From the NCBI GenBank assembly GCA_022508405.1, contig JAFLVI010000001.1, positions 1 through 32,229 of the forward strand: a DNA stretch of 32,229 bases, in the 5' to 3' direction. The notes beneath the pieces are model-generated. The model saw only the letters and a program-made list of their open reading frames with translations, was not told the DNA's origin and made no database searches. The position numbers were made by a program, and so were the translations under genes. Source of the DNA: Clostridiales bacterium (lineage in GTDB: Bacteria > Bacillota > Clostridia > Christensenellales > Pumilibacteraceae). Position 1 is the first letter of the stretch. Every line of letters begins with the position of its first letter. Positions 26,161-32,229 of the stretch are shown in pieces.

Positions 26161-26738
26161 AGTTTTTCGCCTTGCTCTTGATTTTGCGCTTCGCTTGCAT
26201 CCTGCGTGTCGCCGCTGTCTTGCGTGCCGTCGCTGTTTTGCGCGTTTGCATTGCGCGCCGGAATGAACAACACCAAGCGTTTTGATATATAGTTGTAAAT
26301 CAGGACTACTACCGTCAGAAAGATTTTTACAATCCATTCGTTTATGCCGAGCAGTGTGTAGCCTATATACATTCCGCCGGTGTGAATGCCCAGTCCGATT
26401 GCGCTGAGCCCCGCAAACACCGCAAAGCCGAACACCGATTTGCTCTTGCCCTTGTTGATAAACACGAACAGGACGGACAGCACATAGTTGATTATAAGCC
26501 CCGATAGAAAGCCGCAGCACGTGCCCACCACGGTTGCCGCCGTAGATGGGGATAATCCGCCGTACCAGACGTTGTAAAAAGCGGGGTACAGCGAAGGATC
26601 GAACGCGTACAGAACCACACCCATTACAAACATGTCTACAACCGTGGCAAGTCCCCCTACGATTATAAATCTGGCAAACTCGCACAAGGTAGGGTGCGCG
26701 GCAATAAAGGTATTAAGCTTGTCCTTTGTTTTAGACAT
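26157..26738 (-). CDS. GtrA-family flippase-like membrane protein
   Basis: LCEFARFIIVGGLATVVDMFVMGVVLY and GLIINYVLSVLFVF are characteristic GtrA motifs; four TMs. Confidence 0.9.
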   Translation of the reverse strand: MSKTKDKLNTFIAAHPTLCEFARFIIVGGLATVVDMFVMGVVLYAFDPSLYPAFYNVWYGGLSPSTAATVVGTCCGFLSGLIINYVLSVLFVFINKGKSKSVFGFAVFAGLSAIGLGIHTGGMYIGYTLLGINEWIVKIFLTVVVLIYNYISKRLVLFIPARNANAQNSDGTQDSGDTQDASEAQNQEQGEKL

Positions 26739-26934
26739 AAATGCGGTCCTTGCGTTTTATCGTATCATTTTGTATAGCCGTTTGTCAAGTAATATGGTCA
26801 AAAAGCGGCGTTGCGAGCCGTATAAAAGCCAACTTATTATAATATAGCGCATGCAAATTTTTGAAAACACTTGATTTTAATATGGTTGTGTTGTATAATT
26901 TTTGTGTAAAATAATTTCCGATTGAGAGGAGTTT

Positions 26935-27528
26935 ATGAACGCTAAACAGATTAAACAGTACGAGATTTTGAGCGAGTTTTTTAATTCCGACATGCTAAAG
27001 CAGGCGGCGGTGGATAAGTACTTCGGCGCTATGCTCAAGCTGGACTACGGCTTTGCCGAGGACCTTTGGGAATTTATGCTGATAAGAAACGACGCAGACC
27101 TTAAAAATTCTGCGTTTGCGGCGCTTTATATAGACCACATCTTTGGGCTTTTCCTTGACGCAGCGGCGCCTAAGGCGTTAAAGACCGTGATAGACCGCGC
27201 CGTTATAAACAGAGCTGTGTTTGCATTTTCGCCCACGGCGGACAAGGGCGAACTGTTTAATCTGCCCATAAATCTGCTTGTGGCAAACAAGGTTGATACC
27301 GTGGACGGTATCTTTAAAAACGCCATAAAGAACGAAGCCATGTCTTGCTCGTTTGGACACTACATGCTTGAATTCCTTGATAAGTTCTTTATTGAGATGA
27401 TGAAAAAGAATGTGCAACGCAAAGTCGAGCTTAACCGCAAGCAGTCCACGCTTTTAATGTCGTACGCGCAAAAGGTGAAAGGCGACGAAAAAGCCATGCT
27501 TATTCAAAGGATTAAGGAAATACTGTAA
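26935..27528 (+). CDS. Hypothetical helical protein (197 aa)
   Basis: ORF with promoter (TTGATT-17-TATAAT) and GAGGAG SD; family not recognised. Confidence 0.75.
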   Translation: MNAKQIKQYEILSEFFNSDMLKQAAVDKYFGAMLKLDYGFAEDLWEFMLIRNDADLKNSAFAALYIDHIFGLFLDAAAPKALKTVIDRAVINRAVFAFSPTADKGELFNLPINLLVANKVDTVDGIFKNAIKNEAMSCSFGHYMLEFLDKFFIEMMKKNVQRKVELNRKQSTLLMSYAQKVKGDEKAMLIQRIKEIL

Positions 27529-27531
27529 ACA

Positions 27532-27580
27532 ATGCAGAATTAAGAATGCAGAATGCAGAATGAGCCGCTTCGCGGCATTA
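27532..27580 (+). repeat. Heptad array plus GCCGC-ttc-GCGGC hairpin module
   Basis: ATGCAGA ATTAAGA ATGCAGA ATGCAGA ATGAGCCGCTTCGCGGCATTAA starting about 3 nt after a stop codon. Confidence 0.85.
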
Positions 27581-27632
27581 ACAATAATAAAACCAATCAT
27601 AGATACCTTTTATTTACTCGGAGGAAAAGGCT

Positions 27633-29054
27633 ATGCGCAGAACAAAAATCGTTTGCACACTGGGACCGGCTACCGACGATTACGCGGTGCTGAAAAGCAT
27701 GATACGCGCCGGTATGAACGTTGCTAGGCTCAATTTTTCGCACAGTACATACGACGAGCACAAGCGGCGTATGGACATGGTAAAACGCGCGCGCAAAGAG
27801 CTTGGCGTGCCCGTTGCCATACTGCTGGATACAAAGGGCCCTGAAATCCGCATAAAGACGTTTAAAGACGGCAAGGTGGAGCTTAAAAAAGGCAATAAGT
27901 TTACACTTACCACGCGCGAGATAGAAGGCGACGAAACGGCCGTATCTCTGTCGTATTCGGAATTGCCGCAGTACGTAAAAAAGGGTGCGCGCATACTCGT
28001 AAACGACGGGCTTATCGAGCTTTCGGTGGACAGCGTAAACAAGACCGATATTGTAACCACCGTTATGAACGACGGGTTTCTTTCCAACCGCAAGAGCATT
28101 AACATGCCCGACACGTTTATCGATATGCCGTACATGTCGGACGGCGACCGCGCCGATATAGAATTCGGCATATCGCAGGACGTGGATTACATAGCCATGT
28201 CGTTTGTCCGCTCGGTGGAGGACGTGCGCATAGTAAAGCGGCTATTAAACGAGAACGACGCCAACAATATTCAGCTTATTGCAAAGATAGAAAACCGCTC
28301 GGGCGTGGATAACGTTATGAGTATTCTTGCCGAGTGCGACGGCGTTATGGTTGCGCGCGGCGACATGGGCGTGGAAATTCCGTTTGAAGAACTCCCCGGC
28401 ATACAAAAGGACATAATCTCGCGGTGCTACCGCAGCGGAAAAAAGGTTATTACCGCCACGCAGATGTTGGAGTCCATGATTAACAATCCGCGCCCCACTC
28501 GTGCGGAAATATCCGACGTGGCAAACGCCGTGTACGACGGGTCGTCCGCCATAATGCTATCCGGCGAAACCGCCGCCGGCAACTATCCCGTGGAGTCGGT
28601 GCGCACAATGGCGACCATTGCCGAGCGCGCCGAAAACGGCATCAACTACAAAAAGCGGTTTAACGCGCTGGACGCGGATATAAAATCCATAACCGACGCG
28701 GTGTCGCACTCCGCGTGCGCGGCGGCGTTCGATCTGGACGCAAAGGCGATAATCGCCGTGTCGCAGTCAGGCTACACCGCGCGCAAGATTTCGCGCTTCC
28801 GTCCGTCCGCGCCGATAATAGCGCCCACAACATCGCACAAGGCGTACAACCAACTCGCCATGAACTGGGGCGTTGTGCCTGCCATAAGCAAAAAGCAGGA
28901 GTCGTCAGACGAGCTGTTTAAACACGTAATCAACTGTGCGCTCAATACCGGCATGGTGGAGGAAGGCGATCTTGTGGTGATTGCCGCGGGCGTGCCCGTT
29001 GGCGTGTCGGGCAATACCAATACAATGCGCATTGAGACGGTTAAAAGATTTTAG
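27633..29054 (+). CDS. pyk: Pyruvate kinase
   Basis: MRRTKIVCTLGPATDDYAVLKSMIRAGMNVARLNFSHS, LLDTKGPEIR, VMVARGDMGVEIPFEELP, ATQMLESMINNPRPTRAEISDVANAVYDG. Confidence 0.96.
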   Translation: MRRTKIVCTLGPATDDYAVLKSMIRAGMNVARLNFSHSTYDEHKRRMDMVKRARKELGVPVAILLDTKGPEIRIKTFKDGKVELKKGNKFTLTTREIEGDETAVSLSYSELPQYVKKGARILVNDGLIELSVDSVNKTDIVTTVMNDGFLSNRKSINMPDTFIDMPYMSDGDRADIEFGISQDVDYIAMSFVRSVEDVRIVKRLLNENDANNIQLIAKIENRSGVDNVMSILAECDGVMVARGDMGVEIPFEELPGIQKDIISRCYRSGKKVITATQMLESMINNPRPTRAEISDVANAVYDGSSAIMLSGETAAGNYPVESVRTMATIAERAENGINYKKRFNALDADIKSITDAVSHSACAAAFDLDAKAIIAVSQSGYTARKISRFRPSAPIIAPTTSHKAYNQLAMNWGVVPAISKKQESSDELFKHVINCALNTGMVEEGDLVVIAAGVPVGVSGNTNTMRIETVKRF

Positions 29055-29057
29055 CAA

Positions 29058-29106
29058 ATGCAGAATTAAGAATGCAGAATTCAGAATGAGCCGCTTCGCG
29101 GCATTA
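29058..29106 (+). repeat. Heptad array plus GCCGC-ttc-GCGGC hairpin module
   Basis: ATGCAGA ATTAAGA ATGCAGA ATTCAGA ATGAGCCGCTTCGCGGCATTAA after the pyk stop. Confidence 0.85.
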
Positions 29107-29137
29107 AAGATTGTACAATTACGCTGAGGCAAATACA

Positions 29138-29806
29138 GTGGATAAAAAGAGCATACTTATAGTCGAGGACGAGGCGCAGATTTCGCGGTTTTTACAGCTT
29201 GAGCTGGAACACGAAAACTACGCATGTACCATTTGCGGCGACGGGCGGGAAGCGCTTAATATTGCGCTTGCTACCGACTTTGACTTGATCATTTTGGACG
29301 TTATGCTTCCGTCGCTTAACGGCATAGAAGTTTTGCGCCGCTTGCGCCAATCCAAGCAGACGCCCGTTATTATCCTTACGGCGCGCGATCAGGTGGTGGA
29401 TAAGGTTACCGGACTGGATATAGGCGCAAACGATTACATGACAAAACCGTTTGCCATAGAAGAGCTTTTGGCGCGCATTAGGCTGCATACAAAAAACAGC
29501 GCGGTTGTCTCCGACAACATGGTGTGCGGAAAGCTTTCCGTCAATCCCGAAGCGAGAGTGGCAACATACGCCGGACACCCCATTGACCTTACCAAAAAGG
29601 AATTCGACCTGTTGTTGTATCTTATGCAACACCGCAACGTGGTTGTTTCGCGCGAGACCCTTCTCGACGAAGTGTGGGGATTTGCCTTTTACGGCAGTAC
29701 CAATGTGGTGGACGTGTACATAAGGTATCTTCGTGCCAAGATTGACAATACTTTTAATGTGGAAATTATAGAAACCGTGCGCGGCGCGGGCTATGTTATA
29801 AGATGA
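29138..29806 (+). CDS. OmpR-family response regulator
   Basis: ILIVEDEAQISRFLQLELEHENY, DLIILDVMLPSLNGIEVLRRLR, TKKEFDLLLYLMQHRNVVVSRETLLDEVWG; GTG start with GAGG SD. Confidence 0.93.
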   Translation: MDKKSILIVEDEAQISRFLQLELEHENYACTICGDGREALNIALATDFDLIILDVMLPSLNGIEVLRRLRQSKQTPVIILTARDQVVDKVTGLDIGANDYMTKPFAIEELLARIRLHTKNSAVVSDNMVCGKLSVNPEARVATYAGHPIDLTKKEFDLLLYLMQHRNVVVSRETLLDEVWGFAFYGSTNVVDVYIRYLRAKIDNTFNVEIIETVRGAGYVIR

Positions 29807-31053
29807 ACGGGGACGACAAGCACAACGCTTTCGGCGAAGAAAACAAGGAAGCCGTAAAGCAGACAATATCGGAAATCAAATCCGCAAATTCGGAGCGCGT
29901 GGATCAAAAATCCAAGTCGCGCTCTATTGCGTTTAAGGTGATTTGCATAATTTTCTTTCCCATAACGCTGTGCGTAATAGGGTTTAGACCGCTGATTAAA
30001 AAGCTTAAAATGGGCATAACCGCCAAGACTACCGTAGTCTTTACCGTAGTCTTCGGGCTTATGCTTATAGGCTACGCCGCGTTTGTGCTTGCCAGTATAG
30101 GCACGCTGGAAGGCGGCGTCGTTTCCGAAGAATACATGCAGCGGCTTGTTATAACATCCGCCGTTGTTGTGCTTGTGTTTATTGTGCTGGGCGCGGTGCT
30201 TGGCGGCTTTTCCAGCCAGTATATGATAGAGCCGGTGCGCAAGATAACGCATAGGGTAAAGGAAATTTCCGAAGAGAATATTTCGGCGCGGCTCGATCCC
30301 GTGGACACGCAGGACGAGCTTATGGAGCTTACCAAGCAGATAAACTCCATGCTCGATTCGCTTCAACAGGCGTTTGAACGGCAGGAAAACTTTGTGTCCG
30401 ACGCTTCGCACGAGCTTAAAACGCCGCTGGCCGTTATAGCCGGTTACGCCAACCTTTTGCGGCGGTGGGGCAAGGACGACCCAAAAGTGCTGGACGAAGC
30501 GGTAAACGCCATTTCCAGAGAGAGCGAAAACATGAAGCGCATTGTGGAACAGCTTTTGTGGCTGGCTAAGCTGGGTGACTTTGCGCTTAACTGCACGGTG
30601 TTTAATCTGTACGAAACGGTCGCCGACGTTGTGGAAGGATATAAGCTGCTAAACACCGGTCATCAAATAGAGCTTTCCGGCGAGCTGTCCGTTACGCTTA
30701 ACACCGACAAAAACCTGCTTACCGAGGCGGTGCGCACGCTTGTGGACAACGCCATAAAGTACACGCCGGCGGATAAGGGCGTCATTAAGCTGTTTATAGA
30801 ACTGGTGGAAGGCGGCGTGGAAATAGCCGTGCAGGACAACGGTATGGGCATATCTGAGTCCGATCAGGCGCAGATTTTCGATAGGTTTTACCGTTGCGAC
30901 AAGGTGCGCGGCAGGGAGTCCGGCTCGAGCGGACTCGGTCTTACTATCTGCAAGCAAATAGTGGAAATGATGGGCGGAAGGATTTCCGTAGAAAGCGTTT
31001 TGGGCAAGGGAAGTACATTTACCATTTCGCTAAACTGCGTGGTGGAAAATTAA
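29803..31053 (+). CDS. HAMP-domain sensor histidine kinase
   Basis: Two TMs, HAMP, FVSDASHELKTPLAVIAGYANLLRRWG (H box), DNAIKYTP (N box), SGLGLTICKQIVEMMGG (G box); ATGA overlap with the regulator gene. Confidence 0.95.
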   Translation: MNGDDKHNAFGEENKEAVKQTISEIKSANSERVDQKSKSRSIAFKVICIIFFPITLCVIGFRPLIKKLKMGITAKTTVVFTVVFGLMLIGYAAFVLASIGTLEGGVVSEEYMQRLVITSAVVVLVFIVLGAVLGGFSSQYMIEPVRKITHRVKEISEENISARLDPVDTQDELMELTKQINSMLDSLQQAFERQENFVSDASHELKTPLAVIAGYANLLRRWGKDDPKVLDEAVNAISRESENMKRIVEQLLWLAKLGDFALNCTVFNLYETVADVVEGYKLLNTGHQIELSGELSVTLNTDKNLLTEAVRTLVDNAIKYTPADKGVIKLFIELVEGGVEIAVQDNGMGISESDQAQIFDRFYRCDKVRGRESGSSGLGLTICKQIVEMMGGRISVESVLGKGSTFTISLNCVVEN

Positions 31054-31211
31054 GAATTAAGAATGCAGAATGAACCCCTTTCGGCGCGTTCACACCACTC
31101 CAATGCCCCCCAAGTGGGGAATGTTAATAACTTTGCGCGCTAAACAGCGCGCTTTATTATTTTTGACAATATTCGTATAATTGCGCGTGCGGATTATTCA
31201 TATATTACAGT

Positions 31212-31466
31212 ATGAAGTTTGTCGAAACGGTTTTAATCTTTACCGCGGCGGTGATGTTGGTTGCCGTTGTAGGGTGGGTGATGCACCTTAAAACGCGCGG
31301 AATATTGCGCATTGTAATAAACTCGCTCGCCGGCGGCGCACTTATTGCGGGGCTGTCGGCGTTTAATATTATCGCTCTGCCGCTTAACGTGTTTAACGCG
31401 CTTTTGGTCGGCATATTGGGTCTCCCCGGGGCGGGGATAGTGATAGGCGCGGCAATATTGCTGTAA
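31212..31466 (+). CDS. BofA-like pro-sigma-K processing inhibitor family protein
   Basis: 84 aa, two TMs, INSLAGGALIAGLSAFNIIALPLNVFNALLVGILGLPGAGIVI matches the BofA family pattern. Confidence 0.8.
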   Translation: MKFVETVLIFTAAVMLVAVVGWVMHLKTRGILRIVINSLAGGALIAGLSAFNIIALPLNVFNALLVGILGLPGAGIVIGAAILL

Positions 31467-31496
31467 ATTCGGAATTCGGAATTCGGAATTAAGAAT
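31467..31496 (+). repeat. Heptad array
   Basis: ATTCGGA x3, ATTAAGA, directly after the bofA-like stop codon. Confidence 0.85.
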
Positions 31497-31605
31497 TGAA
31501 AATAAGGATGAAATTAAAAGATAATTTTTTCTCTTTTCTGCGTTAATTTATAATCAGAAATGCTGAGCATAATCCATATCATTCCGAATTCATAATTCCG
31601 CATTA

Positions 31606-31631
31606 AAAAAACCGCCGTATGGCGGTTTTTT
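31606..31631. terminator. Bidirectional terminator
   Basis: AAAAAACCGCC-gtat-GGCGGTTTTTT. Confidence 0.88.
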
Positions 31632-31634
31632 GTT

Positions 31635-32229
31635 TTAGATGTTGTAGCTTAGCTTGCCGTCCTTGTTGTGGACTATAAGTTGTGCTTCCAACTTTTTGGC
31701 TTGCTCGCGTGCTACCGGCAACGCTTCTTGCTTGGTTGCAAAGCGTCTGAACGCTTTGCCGGCAATGTCCGAGCGGTAGATTGCCCAGTTGCCTTTTTCT
31801 TCATCAAACTTGAGCGTTACTTTGATTTCGGAGTTTTCGTCGCCGAACTCGTTGTCGTACTCGTCATCGTTATCGCTTGCTTCGGGCGCCTTGGCTGCCG
31901 CAGCTTCCTTAGCCGCTACCTTAGCGGTCTTTTCCGCCGTTTCTTTTGCGGCCTTTTGCGCTACTTCCTTGGCTACCTTTTCCGCGGCTTCTTTAGCTAC
32001 CTTTTCCGCGGCTTCCTTGGCGGCTTTTTCGGCAGCTTCCTTAGCCGCTTTTTCGGCGGCTTCCTTGGCGGCCTTTTCCTGCTTGGCCTTTTCCTGCGCT
32101 TCCTTTTGCTTGGCGGCTTTCTCTGCGGCTACTTGTTTTGCTTTTTCCGCAGCGGCCTTTTCCTTAGCGGCTTTTTGCTCCGCCGCTACCTTTGCTTTTT
32201 CCGCCGCCGCTTTTTCCTGCTTTGCTTTT
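31635..32229 (-). CDS. Partial K/A/E-rich repeat protein with C-terminal DUF2188-like domain, 5' end beyond window
   Basis: Reverse-strand frame open from stop TAA (31635-31637) to window edge: KEAAEKAAKEAAEKAA...SEIKVTLKFDEEKGNWAIYRSDIAGKAFRRFATKQEALPVAREQAKKLEAQLIVHNKDGKLSYNI. Absent from the ORF track, probably because its start is off-window. Confidence 0.85.
   Translation of the reverse strand, partial: KAKQEKAAAEKAKVAAEQKAAKEKAAAEKAKQVAAEKAAKQKEAQEKAKQEKAAKEAAEKAAKEAAEKAAKEAAEKVAKEAAEKVAKEVAQKAAKETAEKTAKVAAKEAAAAKAPEASDNDDEYDNEFGDENSEIKVTLKFDEEKGNWAIYRSDIAGKAFRRFATKQEALPVAREQAKKLEAQLIVHNKDGKLSYNI

Noticed and set aside
31163-31211. bofA-like gene as a fourth leaderless gene
   Set aside because: No SD, but no -35/-10 pair with proper spacing places the start codon at +1, so the evidence is insufficient.
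31467-31496. Short tandem repeats considered as a CRISPR array
   Set aside because: Units are 7 nt, contiguous, without spacers; no cas genes nearby.

Overview
This 32.2 kb window looks like chromosomal DNA from a spore-forming, Clostridia-like Firmicute; spoVG and a bofA-like gene support this. Most genes are housekeeping: spoVG, secG, rnr, ychF, argS, ung, ilvD plus an acyl carrier protein, a reverse-type rubrerythrin, a MATE transporter, pyk, a two-component system and tRNA-Arg(ACG). Accessory modules include an ArsR/HMA/P1B-ATPase metal-efflux operon, a GtrA-GtrB-YfhO glycosylation cassette, a membrane HtrA-like protease paired with a transglutaminase lipoprotein, a membrane-anchored XRE regulator, several orphan proteins and a truncated K/A/E-rich DUF2188-like protein. 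I saw no transposase, phage, CRISPR array or rRNA. The more unusual signals are non-coding. (1) A dispersed 7-nt tandem repeat family (about AT[T/G]NNGA) starts at or just after stop codons and is nearly always oriented with the upstream gene, sometimes with a GCCGC-loop-GCGGC hairpin. (2) Three genes have an identical TTGACA-17 nt-TATNNT/TAAAAT-6 nt-start codon layout and no Shine-Dalgarno, predicting leaderless mRNAs. (3) Long, near-perfect hairpins cover the 3' ends of rnr, the transglutaminase gene and tRNA-Arg. (4) A TGTCGAA/TTCGACA motif is clustered around arsR-ung and upstream of the protease gene. (5) A roughly 190-nt highly structured intergenic element begins at a stop codon. All coordinates and motif matches come from reading the sequence by eye; no searches were run.
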